64,000 bases of DNA from Lysinibacillus pinottii (GCF_024753545.1 NZ_JANTOO010000017.1:7522-71521); one strand, 5' to 3'; positions 1 to 8,474 are shown, numbered from the stretch's first letter. Numbers and translations are program-made. Notes: generated by a model not told the origin, from the letters alone.

Positions 1-418
1 CAGCTGATGAGGTATTGATGATATGTCCAAAACCTTGTTTTTTCATAAGTGAATAACCTAGTTGAGTACCATAAATGACACCCCACAAATTAATAGCCAT
101 AATTTCCTTCCAATCCTCAATAGTCGTTTCACCCAGCTCTCCGTACATAGCAATTCCAGCATTATTAAACAGATAATCTATCCGATGATATTCTTCAATT
201 ACACCATGAATGACAGATGCTACACTATTGTAATCGGTTACATTTAGTGGTACAAATTTTGCATGAACAGCATCTTTATTTAACTGTGCTTCTAACATAC
301 GACCTTCTTGTTCTTGAATATCAGCAATAATGACAAATATATGTCGAGTAATTAATTCCTGGCAAATGGCCTTTCCTATCCCTGATACACCACCTGTAAC
401 AACAGCAATCTTTTTCAT
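1..418 (-). CDS. Short-chain dehydrogenase/reductase, N-terminal part (cut by window edge)
   Basis: NAD(P)-dependent oxidoreductase of the SDR family; the substrate cannot be told. The start codon ATG is at 418-416, three bases after the stop of the SGNH gene and preceded by GGGAGG. The visible 139 residues begin with the Rossmann nucleotide-binding motif TGGVSGIGKA (TGxxxGxG class) and include NNAGIAMYGEL, the classical NNAG motif after beta-4. The catalytic Tyr-Lys pair lies beyond the window edge, so activity cannot be judged. It is the third gene of a TetR-SGNH-SDR operon read leftwards and is probably controlled by that TetR. Family assignment is firm; function is open. Confidence 0.9.
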   Translation of the reverse strand, partial: MKKIAVVTGGVSGIGKAICQELITRHIFVIIADIQEQEGRMLEAQLNKDAVHAKFVPLNVTDYNSVASVIHGVIEEYHRIDYLFNNAGIAMYGELGETTIEDWKEIMAINLWGVIYGTQLGYSLMKKQGFGHIINTSSA

Positions 419-421
419 TTT

Positions 422-1123
422 TTAGGACCTCCCGATTTTGTCTCCTTCGTTTGCATAATGTTCAATGATAGAGCTATATTGCTGTGCCACTATATCAGCA
501 CCTTTACTATTTAAATGAACGCCATCCATAGTTACATGTAGCCCTCTTTTTTGAGATAATTTATCGATGCGTAAAGGATTTTTGTAAAATAAAACATCTA
601 GTAGAACTCTCATTACACTCGTATTAATAAAGCTTGAGCAGTCCAAATGTTCTAAATGCTCTTTAAAGAGATTTTGCATATTCACAAAATAAACATTGCC
701 GGATTTCAATGCAATAGACTCCATAACGGACGTTAGCTCTTTTACTTCGTTGTTAGAGTGATTTTGAAGATCTTCTCCTACTAATGCTGGAGATACTAGC
801 ACAACATTTTTAGAAGCGGTATGTGCTTTCTCTAATACTTTGAGGCAGTACTCTTCGAATTCTATATGATCCTTCGTCACGGGTTGTGCTTGCACCTTTA
901 ATAATTTTGAATAGACGTCATTGACGCCTACCCAAAGAAAAAGGAGATCATAGGAGGATTGGAGTGGCGTTTTTTCCAAGCGAGTAAATAAACTTTTAAT
1001 CGTCTCGCCTGGATTCCCAAGATTGTCAAATGAAATATGAGGATATTGCAGTTTTAAAAGATTATAAAATGAAACTCCTGGACGACCTTCTGTTAAGCTA
1101 TCACCTATTAAACCTACTTTCAT
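422..1123 (-). CDS. SGNH/GDSL-family esterase or lipase
   Basis: A 233-residue SGNH hydrolase that probably cleaves an ester or acetyl group. Block I is GDSLTEG near residue 7 (nucleophile Ser), block II holds the Gly of NLGNPGE, block III has GVND with the oxyanion Asn, and block V is DGVHLNSKG with the catalytic Asp and His near the C-terminus. No signal peptide is visible, so it is probably cytoplasmic. Its ATG directly follows the TAA of the upstream TetR gene (TAAATG), and its ribosome site AAAGGTGGG lies inside the TetR coding end, so translation is likely coupled. Downstream comes an SDR. The natural substrate is unknown; detoxification or lipid-ester turnover under TetR control is only inferred. 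Confidence 0.88.
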   Translation of the reverse strand: MKVGLIGDSLTEGRPGVSFYNLLKLQYPHISFDNLGNPGETIKSLFTRLEKTPLQSSYDLLFLWVGVNDVYSKLLKVQAQPVTKDHIEFEEYCLKVLEKAHTASKNVVLVSPALVGEDLQNHSNNEVKELTSVMESIALKSGNVYFVNMQNLFKEHLEHLDCSSFINTSVMRVLLDVLFYKNPLRIDKLSQKRGLHVTMDGVHLNSKGADIVAQQYSSIIEHYANEGDKIGRS

Positions 1124-1720
1124 TTAAATCCCACCTTTTTTAATTTCTTTTAAGAAAATCGTTATTGCTTGTTGAAAGAGTGGTTCTAATGATTTCAAAT
1201 GTTGAGTATTGGTAAGCTGACATAATCCGCCTAGCCATGTGCCTAGTAAGACGGTCCAAGTATCTACATCGCCATGAACAAATTCGTTTTGGTCGATGCC
1301 CTCTTGAAGAATTACACGATAAGCATTCATAGGTGTAATAGCTAAATTGAATAACTGCTGTATAGATTCGGGGGTTGATTTAGGATTAGATGCCAGTTCC
1401 TGACCTGATTTTAGTAAAGGTGTTTGATACTCATAGAGGACATGTAGGGCCATACCATACAATTTTTCTGTTGATGTGGTGTATGAAGATTCTTTTTGCA
1501 ACCATTTGTCATGCCAATTTTTCATTGATTGCTGCGCTAAAAGCACAAATAACTTTTCCTTATTTTCGAAATGATAATAAATATGTCCTTTACTGTAACC
1601 AGAAACCTTCGAAATATCGCCAACAGATGTTTGATTATAGCCATGTTGAGAAAATAATTGGGTGGCATGTTTGATAATTTCAAGCTTTGCCTTGTCACTG
1701 TCATAGCGTCTTTTATTCAA
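1124..1720 (-). CDS. TetR/AcrR-family transcriptional repressor
   Basis: A 198-residue regulator with an N-terminal TetR helix-turn-helix (about residues 10-56). The typical pattern is present: IIKHATQLFSQHGYNQTSV, then GHIYYHFENKEKLF, where the recognition helix ends in YYHFxxKExL. The C-terminal ligand domain is not assignable. The start is a TTG at 1720 with AAAGGAGT eight bases upstream. It is the first gene of an operon with an SGNH hydrolase and an SDR, so it most likely represses its own operon and is relieved by a small hydrophobic ligand (inference). A GAAC-N4-GTTC palindrome lies between its promoter -10 and its start. Confidence 0.9.
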   Translation of the reverse strand: MNKRRYDSDKAKLEIIKHATQLFSQHGYNQTSVGDISKVSGYSKGHIYYHFENKEKLFVLLAQQSMKNWHDKWLQKESSYTTSTEKLYGMALHVLYEYQTPLLKSGQELASNPKSTPESIQQLFNLAITPMNAYRVILQEGIDQNEFVHGDVDTWTVLLGTWLGGLCQLTNTQHLKSLEPLFQQAITIFLKEIKKGGI

Positions 1721-1740
1721 TGTTGTACTCCTTTAATGAT

Positions 1741-1767
1741 TTGAACAATCGTTCTAATTTAATTATA
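1741..1767 (-). promoter_or_regulatory. Promoter -10 and TetR operator-like palindrome
   Basis: On the minus strand a TATAAT -10 hexamer lies at 1767-1762. Immediately downstream, at 1743-1754, is the inverted repeat GAACAATCGTTC (five of six base pairs match). No good -35 is visible. Position and symmetry fit autorepression by the adjacent TetR gene; binding is inferred. Confidence 0.5.
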
Positions 1768-1882
1768 CATAATTTTCTAATTAAATAAATAGGTAAAATT
1801 TTTATTTGAAATACGGTTGGAAAGGAAGGAAATTCCAATTGTTTGTTGAATTATTTGTTATGCTTAAAAAAGGGGGATTTGT

Positions 1883-2242
1883 ATGGGAAGAGTGATTGGC
1901 TTTGAATTAAATAGTCAGGAACCGAAGAAAGCGGCAGCTTTTTATAGCTAAGTGTTTGGCTGGAGGATAGCGGCTCCAAATTGGGATTATTGGCCAGTTA
2001 CAACTGGGCATGAAAGCAAAATTGGGATTAATGGTGGTATTAGCAAAGGACCTAGTGATTATCCACATGGTACACGAATTCAGATTGAAGTGGATGCAAT
2101 GGATGAAGTTATTGAGCAGGCAACCAGCAATGGGGCTACTATTTTACGTGGAAAAATGGAGTTTGAGGACTTTTATCTTGCTTATTTGATGGATCCGACT
2201 GGCATAGAAATTGGATTAATTCAACATAAAAATAACGAATAA
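1883..2242 (+). pseudogene. VOC/glyoxalase-family protein interrupted by an in-frame stop
   Basis: The frame opens with ATG at 1883 (GGGGG ribosome site) and reads through a beta strand ending in AAAFYS, then TAA at 1949-1951, then VFGWRI and 95 more residues to a normal stop at 2242. FYSxVFGW is a hallmark of the first module of vicinal-oxygen-chelate proteins. The stop replaces one residue of that motif, which is often Lys, Gln or Glu, each one base from TAA. No frameshift is needed, and everything downstream is intact (PTGIEIGLIQ near the end). It is therefore a single-nonsense pseudogene, or very recently inactivated. The downstream part could only be made by re-initiation at GTG 1952. 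Confidence 0.82.
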
Positions 2243-2268
2243 AGTCTCTTTCAGAAGAGTCTTTTTTC
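2243..2268 (+). terminator. Weak intrinsic terminator
   Basis: AAAG-T-CTCTT stem, TCAG loop, AAGAG-T-CTTT arm with one internal mismatch and a run of six T. It follows the broken VOC gene. Confidence 0.55.
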
Positions 2269-2324
2269 ATTTTTAGCATAACTACACGTCTTTATGGGTA
2301 AAGAATCGATGGAGGAGGGATAAT

Positions 2325-3410
2325 GTGAGGAACATATTGAAATTAGTATGTTTGATCCTGATAGCGATTGGCATAATACCGAGGGAAGTGCAGGCAGCCA
2401 GCTTTAAAGATTTAACGGATGATACCTTGATGACAGAAATCCATTATTTAGTAGAGCAGGATATTGTGAAGGGCTATTCCAATCAGTTATTCAAGCCGAA
2501 TGATTATGTAACGAAAGCACAGGTAGCTGTTATGCTAACACGTGCTTTGGGGCTAAACACAATCAACATACAAAACCCCAATTATCAGGATGTAACGCCA
2601 GCTAATAAATACTACAAAGAAATAGCTGCTGTACAAAAAAAAGGAATATTTGATGCAGCCCATAAATTTAACCCAGATGCACCGTTAACTAGAGCGGAAA
2701 TGGCTATTGTGCTAAATAGGGCTTTCAAATTAAAAGGGTCAGATCCTTATTATTTTACAGATGTGACGGAGCAGACATATGGTTATAAAGAAATTTTAAC
2801 ACTGGCTCATAATCATTTGGTAAGGGGCTATGAGAATGGTGAGTTTAAACCTAATGCTCCTGTTACACGTGCCCACTTCTCAGCTTTTTTAGCGCGAGCA
2901 TTGACTCTTTCTAAGCCTAGTTTGCTAAAGGACCCCGCGTTTGTTTATACGTATGGCTATTATTCTTTAAGTGACCATAAGCGGTATACCTTGAGCTATC
3001 AATATAAGCAACATGACGGTAAAAATGATGTATGGACAGTCAAAAATATTAGCACAGGACAAACTCTTTCTGATGAGCTTTTATATGGTCATGATCGTGT
3101 ATATGGTCAAGCCATTGCTAGTGACGCTAATACACATTATGATTTATATATGGAACTACCACTTAGAATAGGGGTTATTTTACATGAAGATGATCCAGGG
3201 GTTACTGCAGGAGAACGAGTAACTGTAAAATCAACGAATGGTACAGTACAAGCTGGAGAAGTGCAATATACGGGTGTAATTATAGTAGAGAAAAGGTCAG
3301 TATATAGTGATGTGGTAAAAACTTATTATTTCGTAGATGATATTGGTTTAGTCAAGGAACTACACAATGATAAAGTTGTATTTGAACTATTCAATCGGAC
3401 AATGAAATAA
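2325..3410 (+). CDS. Secreted protein with three SLH domains
   Basis: A 361-residue exported protein. The start is GTG at 2325 after GGAGGAGGG; the nearby ATG is followed at once by a stop. A signal peptide (hydrophobic core about residues 5-18, probable cleavage after VQA, residue 24) precedes three S-layer-homology domains at about 27-76, 87-135 and 144-192, each with the FxDV/L...ITRAEMA-like pattern (YVTKAQVAVML, PLTRAEMAIVL, PVTRAHFSAFL). SLH triplets bind pyruvylated secondary cell-wall polysaccharide, so the protein is expected on the cell surface. The C-terminal 160 residues, rich in Tyr and Val, match no domain I recognise. It stands alone, convergent with the NAT gene. Confidence 0.88.
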   Translation: MRNILKLVCLILIAIGIIPREVQAASFKDLTDDTLMTEIHYLVEQDIVKGYSNQLFKPNDYVTKAQVAVMLTRALGLNTINIQNPNYQDVTPANKYYKEIAAVQKKGIFDAAHKFNPDAPLTRAEMAIVLNRAFKLKGSDPYYFTDVTEQTYGYKEILTLAHNHLVRGYENGEFKPNAPVTRAHFSAFLARALTLSKPSLLKDPAFVYTYGYYSLSDHKRYTLSYQYKQHDGKNDVWTVKNISTGQTLSDELLYGHDRVYGQAIASDANTHYDLYMELPLRIGVILHEDDPGVTAGERVTVKSTNGTVQAGEVQYTGVIIVEKRSVYSDVVKTYYFVDDIGLVKELHNDKVVFELFNRTMK

Positions 3411-3415
3411 TCAGG

Positions 3416-3452
3416 AAAGGAAAGCAAGCCACTGATGGACTCGCTTTCCTTT
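3416..3452. terminator. Bidirectional intrinsic terminator
   Basis: Ten-base-pair perfect stem (AAAGGAAAGC and GCTTTCCTTT) between the convergent SLH and NAT genes; its right arm overlaps the stop codon of the NAT gene. Confidence 0.8.
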
Positions 3453-4197
3453 ATTGTTGTAAAGAGATATGAAAAAAGCGCTGTAGAGCTTGCAGCCATT
3501 CCTTCTCAGTGTTTGTTGTATAGGTAGTTAAGGATTGCCCTTCGTAAATTCTAAATTCATTGTTCATCATCGTGTGACGTCCACGAGTAGTTCGAATCAT
3601 GGCAATTTTATTTTTTTGTTTAGAGAGTCGTGGGGCAAATTTTGCATCATTTGCATCATCATGAAAACAATAAAGCAAACGCCATTGTTGCTTGGTTAGT
3701 TCAAAAAGCATCCAACCATTTTCTTCATCATACTCTACTTTATACAATTCTCGGCCTTCGCGATGCTGATATCCTGCTATTAACGGTACTGGTTTACAAG
3801 GCGCTAAAGCACCAACGCCTACATCTGAAATATAGGATTGTTTTGCATCTTTTACTAGTAATAGCTGGTGCATGGGTATATCTTCAGGAGGAGAGTGTTC
3901 TTCAACATTACGCCAAAACTGAGCATAGCGGTTGGTAACTGAAAAGCCGAGCTCCCGTAAAAGCCAGCTAAATAAAATATTCAGTTCAAAACAATTGCCC
4001 CCACGTCTTTCTATAATAATCTTTTGAAATAAATCAGGAATAGAGAATGAGATACCGAGGTTCAAGGCAACATCTAAATTTTCATAGGGAATCGTCAATA
4101 GATGCTTTGTTTGTAGCTGTCCAAGTAGTTGGACGGTAGGCTCTAAGGTTCCTTGAAATTGAATATGCTGTAAATATTGCTGAATCTGTGCATTCAT
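3451..4197 (-). CDS. Arylamine N-acetyltransferase
   Basis: Transfers acetyl from acetyl-CoA to arylamines or hydrazines, cytoplasmic. The 248-residue length is close to the family norm of about 250-280. The catalytic triad can be placed: Cys in RRGGNCFELN (about residue 68), His in PMHQLLLV (about 108) and Asp in YISDVGVG (about 123), in the family order Cys-His-Asp. The next genes are unrelated, so no pathway context exists. The start ATG is supported only by a weak upstream purine stretch. Confidence 0.92.
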   Translation of the reverse strand: MNAQIQQYLQHIQFQGTLEPTVQLLGQLQTKHLLTIPYENLDVALNLGISFSIPDLFQKIIIERRGGNCFELNILFSWLLRELGFSVTNRYAQFWRNVEEHSPPEDIPMHQLLLVKDAKQSYISDVGVGALAPCKPVPLIAGYQHREGRELYKVEYDEENGWMLFELTKQQWRLLYCFHDDANDAKFAPRLSKQKNKIAMIRTTRGRHTMMNNEFRIYEGQSLTTYTTNTEKEWLQALQRFFHISLQQ

Positions 4198-4371
4198 AAA
4201 ATCGCCTCACTTCCTTATTAATAACATAACCGAAACAGCATCAGAATACACGCATAATATTAAGAGGGAAATGATAGAAAAATAGCTAAATAACTTGTAG
4301 AATTAATATATTAGCTACTATAAAGTGAAATATTTCCCAGTATAGTTAATGAATAAGAAATTAAGGTAGGT

Positions 4372-5097
4372 ATGATAAGGAAAATGAAATGGATCGAAGT
4401 CAATACATATGACGAAATGAGCGAAGTGGCCGCAAATATTTTTTTAAAGCAAATACAGAAGAAGCCCAATAGTGTTCTAGGATTAGCAACTGGTGGTTCA
4501 CCTGTAGGAATGTATAAAGAATTAGTAGCGCGATATCAAGCCGGTCAATTAACATTTAAGGATGTACAAACTTTTAATTTAGACGAATATGTAGGTCTTA
4601 AGCGCTCAAGTCCTGCAAGTTATTGGACTTTCATGCACAACAATCTATTTAATGGTGTAAATATTAAACAAGAAAATATACATTTGCCAAATGGTGAGGC
4701 AGAGGATTTAGCTGCTGAATGCAAGGCATATGATGCAAGGATTGATGCAGCAGGAGGTATTGATTTACAGCTTCTTGGAATTGGCGTAAATGGTCATATA
4801 GGTTTTAATGAGCCAGGTACACCGTTCGATTCGATGACGAATATTGTTGAATTAACGGAATCGACAAGAACAGAAAATGCGATTTACTTTGATGACGCAG
4901 CAGATGTCCCAATACATGCCATTACGATGGGTATTCAATCGATTATGAAGGCGAAGGAAATTGTCCTGATTGCCTTTGGTGAAAAGAAGATGGAGGCCAT
5001 CCAAAAATTAAAAAGTGGCCATATTACTGAAGATTTCCCTGCAAGCCAATTATTAAAACATCCTAACGTCACGATTATTTATGGCGGTACCAATTAA
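4372..5097 (+). CDS. nagB: Glucosamine-6-phosphate deaminase
   Basis: Converts glucosamine 6-phosphate to fructose 6-phosphate and ammonia, feeding amino-sugar carbon into glycolysis. Family motifs are LATGGSPVGMYKEL (phosphate-binding loop), FNLDEYVGL (catalytic Asp) and GVNGHIGFNEPGTPF (catalytic His). At 241 residues it is full length for the Bacillus type, which lacks the allosteric extension. ATG 4372 has AAGG five bases upstream; an in-frame ATG at 4384 is also possible. It is unusual in standing without nagA or a GntR regulator next to it, so its partners must be elsewhere. Confidence 0.95.
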   Translation: MIRKMKWIEVNTYDEMSEVAANIFLKQIQKKPNSVLGLATGGSPVGMYKELVARYQAGQLTFKDVQTFNLDEYVGLKRSSPASYWTFMHNNLFNGVNIKQENIHLPNGEAEDLAAECKAYDARIDAAGGIDLQLLGIGVNGHIGFNEPGTPFDSMTNIVELTESTRTENAIYFDDAADVPIHAITMGIQSIMKAKEIVLIAFGEKKMEAIQKLKSGHITEDFPASQLLKHPNVTIIYGGTN

Positions 5098-5103
5098 CAA
5101 TAA

Positions 5104-5139
5104 AAAGCAAAGCCTTCTTATGATTGAAGTCTTTGCTTT
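5104..5139. terminator. Intrinsic terminator after nagB
   Basis: AAAGCAAAG paired with CTTTGCTTT, extended inward by TTC/GAA, followed by a T-rich tract (TTGTTTTTCT). Confidence 0.8.
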
Positions 5140-5393
5140 CTTGTTTTTCTGATTACCATATGAGCAAGGAATATACGCTCCAGCAAATTACTGCTACAAT
5201 AACAATTAAATCAACCTTGTTGAAGAGAAAGGTTACTGTTCAAGAGTCTGAAGGTTCCTATCGCTAGAATGTCGATAGTTTCTCCTCAAGAAGTAAATGA
5301 TCGTATAGAATCATGGGAAGAAGAGGCAATAATAGATAAGTGCCTCACATCAGTATAGAGGCAAGCTTAAGGAAAATAAGAGGAGGAATGAAC

Positions 5394-6296
5394 GTGAAAA
5401 ATACCGTACCACGTTTACAAAAGGGAGATCTAGTTGGTGTAGTTGCCCTATCAAGTGTAGTAAATCATGAAAAGCTAGGGGACGCATTATCTTTTTTAGA
5501 CGAGTTGGGTCTTCACTATATTGTAGGGGATACGATCCATGCAACGCATGATTATTTAGCTGGTAGTGATGAAGTTAGGCTAGCTGATTTTCATGAAATG
5601 GTAAAAAATCCTGAAGTGAAAGCTATTTTTTGTGTAAAGGGTGGCTATGGCTCTGCTCGCATAGCTGAAAAAATTGATTATACGTTATTAGAGGAAAATC
5701 CAAAAATTTTCTGGGGCTTTTCAGATATTACCTATTTGCATTGTGCGATCAATGAGTACGCCAATTTAGTAACATTCCATGGACCTATGTTAATGGCGGC
5801 CAATAAAATGGATGAACTATCGAAGAAAATGTTTGTACAATTATTTTCCCCCATTGAAATACAATACACGGAGTCAATTTCTCCTTTAACAACCATTGCT
5901 GGAGGGGTGGCACGCGGTGAATTAATAGGAGGAAATCTGTATCGTCTTGTCAGCACATTAGGCACTAAATTTGAGATACAAACAGAAGGTAAGATTTTAT
6001 TGATAGAGGAGTTAGCAGAATCCATTCCTAATATTGATTCGATGTTACAGCAATTAAAGCAAGCTAGGAAAATTGAGCAACTAGCAGGTGTTGTCATTGG
6101 TTCCTTTACACAAACAGAAGCGAATGAAACAGCCTTACATAATTTAATGAAAGAGTATTTTGGAGACTTAGGTATTCCTGTTGTGGCAGGTTTTAAAATA
6201 GGACATGAATCAACCAATGTAGGCATTCCCTTGGGGGTAGACGCCTATTTAGATGCAGAGGAAAAAGTGTTGAAGATATTACCAGGTGTGTATTGA
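5394..6296 (+). CDS. Peptidase S66 (LD-carboxypeptidase / MccF-like)
   Basis: A 300-residue serine carboxypeptidase of family S66, which cleaves the LD bond of murein tetrapeptides (LdcA, YkfA) or, in the MccF branch, microcin-type nucleotide peptides. The nucleophile Ser is in WGFSDITYL, the preceding turn is VKGGYGSARI, FHGPM follows, and the general-base His is in KIGHESTNVGIPLG with Glu in LIEEL. GTG at 5394 is chosen because AGGAGG sits seven bases upstream; the ATG at 5388 is too close to it. The next gene, a deaminase, begins about 20 bases after the stop or overlaps it. No signal peptide, so it acts in the cytoplasm, probably in murein recycling, though an antibiotic-resistance role is possible. 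Confidence 0.88.
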   Translation: MKNTVPRLQKGDLVGVVALSSVVNHEKLGDALSFLDELGLHYIVGDTIHATHDYLAGSDEVRLADFHEMVKNPEVKAIFCVKGGYGSARIAEKIDYTLLEENPKIFWGFSDITYLHCAINEYANLVTFHGPMLMAANKMDELSKKMFVQLFSPIEIQYTESISPLTTIAGGVARGELIGGNLYRLVSTLGTKFEIQTEGKILLIEELAESIPNIDSMLQQLKQARKIEQLAGVVIGSFTQTEANETALHNLMKEYFGDLGIPVVAGFKIGHESTNVGIPLGVDAYLDAEEKVLKILPGVY

Positions 6297-6318
6297 CTAT
6301 AGGGAGATGTTAAATGAT

Positions 6319-6720
6319 ATGGATATTGAGAAAAAGCTCTATGAGGCAGCCGTCCAATTAGTGGAGAAAAGATATCCGTCAGGATGGGGTGGAGCGGCGG
6401 CTTTGTATTCGGAGGACGGGCATATTTTAACTAGTGTTGCACCAGAGGTCATCAATGCAGCTACTGAATTATGTATGGAAACGGGTGCTATTCTGGAGGC
6501 ACATAAATTGAATACAAAGGTGACACATTCGATTTGTGTTGCTAGAGAAAATGAAAAATCTAAATTCGTAGTACTGACACCCTGTGGGGTCTGCCAAGAA
6601 AGACTCTTTTATTGGGGAGAGAATGTGAAAGCAGCAGTTACGAATACAGACGATACACTACTATTTAAAACTTTAAAAGAGATACAACCCTATCATTGGT
6701 ATAAGGCCTATGAACAATAA
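6319..6720 (+). CDS. Cytidine/blasticidin-S deaminase-like enzyme
   Basis: A 133-residue zinc deaminase of the cytidine deaminase superfamily. The zinc/catalytic motif reads ELCMETGAI (Cys-x-Glu, with Met where Ala is usual) and the second zinc motif is TPCGVCQERL (PCxxC). Size and the GAILEAHKL segment look closer to the blasticidin-S deaminase group than to housekeeping Cdd. ATG 6319 is preferred for length, with AGGGAG twelve bases upstream. In-frame ATGs at 6307 and 6286 would overlap or touch the S66 gene, so the two genes are surely co-transcribed and possibly coupled. Substrate unknown: a cytosine nucleoside or a nucleoside antibiotic. Confidence 0.82.
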   Translation: MDIEKKLYEAAVQLVEKRYPSGWGGAAALYSEDGHILTSVAPEVINAATELCMETGAILEAHKLNTKVTHSICVARENEKSKFVVLTPCGVCQERLFYWGENVKAAVTNTDDTLLFKTLKEIQPYHWYKAYEQ

Positions 6721-6723
6721 TGC

Positions 6724-6758
6724 AAAAAAGACGTTACATAAAAATGTAATGTCTTTTT
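6724..6758. terminator. Bidirectional terminator
   Basis: AAAAGAC-TTACAT stem with AAAA loop and U tract on either strand, between the deaminase gene and the convergent catalase gene. Confidence 0.8.
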
Positions 6759-6767
6759 ACGTTTGCC

Positions 6768-8354
6768 TTAATAAGGCTCAGCATTATGGCCTTTATCTAT
6801 CGCATTTTGAGGGGCTTGATCTCCATCAATATTGCCAAGTGGCTTTGAAGTTGAGGATTCCTTTCTAGCCTTATGCAACCCTTCTTTTAGCAAACGACCA
6901 TATTCTTCATCTGCTTCTTCCGCAAGTGCAATCATGGCATTTTGTATCTCCATATGACAGACCGATAAATCACGAATTAAATTGGCAAGCAGTTCATCGC
7001 GCTCCCATTGCTCAAAGTTACGATAAGTTTCGCCAGCTTGCTTGGTATTACTTTGACGGTCAATGGATTCTCGAACAAGGTTGCCTTCTACATATGGAGT
7101 ATATTCCTTACCATCCTGTGTTGCTTCCTTTAAGCCATTTAACATGGAGGGCTCATAATTAATATGTGGATTTTGACCAGGTGCTAAATCTCGTTTATAC
7201 ATCATTTGCCCACCGCTTTGATTGGTTGCTACACGTTTTTTTGGCGCATTAATTGGCAATTGAAGATAGTTAGCTCCTACACGATGACGCTGTGTATCCG
7301 AATAAGAGAATGTACGACCTTGCAACATTTTATCATCAGAGAAATCTAAGCCATCGACTAGTACGCCCGTACCGAAAGTAGCTTGTTCTACCTCTGCAAA
7401 ATAGTCCTCAGGATTTTTGTTTAACACCATTTTACCGACTGGATACCATGGGAATTGATCGTTTGGCCAAAGCTTTGTGTCATCCAATGGATCAAAATCA
7501 AGCTCAGGATGTGGACCATCCTCCATAATTTGAACATGTAACTCCCATTCAGGAAATTCTTCACGTTCAATCGCATCATATAAATCCTGTGTGGCATGAT
7601 TAAAATTTTTCTGCTGAATTTCTTCTGCTTCTTTTTGTGTTAAGTTTTTAATGCCCTGAAGTGGTTCCCAGTGATATTTGACGAGGACCCCTTTGCCTTC
7701 CTGATTAACCCACTTATACGTATTGACGCCAGAGCCCTGCATCATACGATAGTTAGCTGGAATACCCCAAGGTGAATATACAAATGTAACCATATGGAAG
7801 GATTCTGGTGAGCTAGCACAAAAATCAAAGAAACGTTCAACGTTCTGAATATTAGTAATAGGATCAGGCTTAAATGCATGAATCATGTCAGGGAATTTCA
7901 TGGCATCACGGATAAAGAAGATTTTTAAATTATTACCAACTAAATCCCAGTTGCCATCCTCTGTATAAAATTTTACAGCAAAGCCTCGTGGATCTCGTAA
8001 TGTTTCAGGAGAGTGTCCACCATGTATAACCGTTGAAAAACGGACAAATACAGGTGTTTTTTTTCCTTTATCCTGAAAGACCTTTGCCCGAGTATATTTA
8101 GAAATAGGTTCATTGCCTACTACACCATATGTTTCAAAATAACCATGTGCACCAGCACCGCGAGCATGAACAACTCGTTCCGGTACTCGCTCCCTGTCAA
8201 AATGACTTATCTTCTCTAGAAAATCATAATTTTCAAGTGTTGCAGGACCGCGATTACTGACTGTTCGTAAATTTTGATTGTTAGTAATGGGATGCCCCTG
8301 TCGATTTGTCAATGTTGTATCTTGATCATGTGTTGAATCATTTTTCTGCGTCAT
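6768..8354 (-). CDS. katA: Monofunctional heme catalase
   Basis: Decomposes hydrogen peroxide to water and oxygen. About 528 residues, a normal small-subunit catalase. The distal His is in VVHARGAGAHGYFE, the distal Asn region is DLVGNN, NADPH/heme-region motifs are present (RFSTVIHGGHS), and the proximal heme-ligand Tyr is in RTFSYSDTQRHR. ATG 8354 is taken because GAAAGGGG lies seven bases upstream and catalases begin with an MTQ/MS-type leader; 20 extra residues upstream lack a ribosome site. Monocistronic. I looked for a PerR box (TTATAATNATTATAA) upstream and did not find a convincing one. Confidence 0.95.
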   Translation of the reverse strand: MTQKNDSTHDQDTTLTNRQGHPITNNQNLRTVSNRGPATLENYDFLEKISHFDRERVPERVVHARGAGAHGYFETYGVVGNEPISKYTRAKVFQDKGKKTPVFVRFSTVIHGGHSPETLRDPRGFAVKFYTEDGNWDLVGNNLKIFFIRDAMKFPDMIHAFKPDPITNIQNVERFFDFCASSPESFHMVTFVYSPWGIPANYRMMQGSGVNTYKWVNQEGKGVLVKYHWEPLQGIKNLTQKEAEEIQQKNFNHATQDLYDAIEREEFPEWELHVQIMEDGPHPELDFDPLDDTKLWPNDQFPWYPVGKMVLNKNPEDYFAEVEQATFGTGVLVDGLDFSDDKMLQGRTFSYSDTQRHRVGANYLQLPINAPKKRVATNQSGGQMMYKRDLAPGQNPHINYEPSMLNGLKEATQDGKEYTPYVEGNLVRESIDRQSNTKQAGETYRNFEQWERDELLANLIRDLSVCHMEIQNAMIALAEEADEEYGRLLKEGLHKARKESSTSKPLGNIDGDQAPQNAIDKGHNAEPY

Positions 8355-8439
8355 CGTATGACCCCTTTCCAATAGATACGTCCATTTTGTCCTTGAAAGG
8401 GGTAATTTAGACATAGGGAATTTTTACATATTCGCTAAT

Positions 8440-8474
8440 AAAAAAAGCTCTCCATACATAAATGTAGGAGAGCC
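8440..8474 (-). terminator. Terminator of the B3/B4-DIP1984 operon
   Basis: On the minus strand GGCTCTCC, a 13-base loop and GGAGAGC are followed by a run of T. The 180 bases between it and the end of the DIP1984 gene hold no convincing gene. Confidence 0.7.

Noticed and set aside
1390..1674. 94-codon plus-strand frame inside the TetR gene
   Set aside because: Antisense to a well-supported TetR coding region, no ribosome site.
5269..5358. 29-codon ATG frame before the S66 gene
   Set aside because: No ribosome site and no recognisable product; overlaps the leader of the next gene.
8355..8440. PerR box upstream of catalase
   Set aside because: No TTATAATNATTATAA-like sequence with good match.
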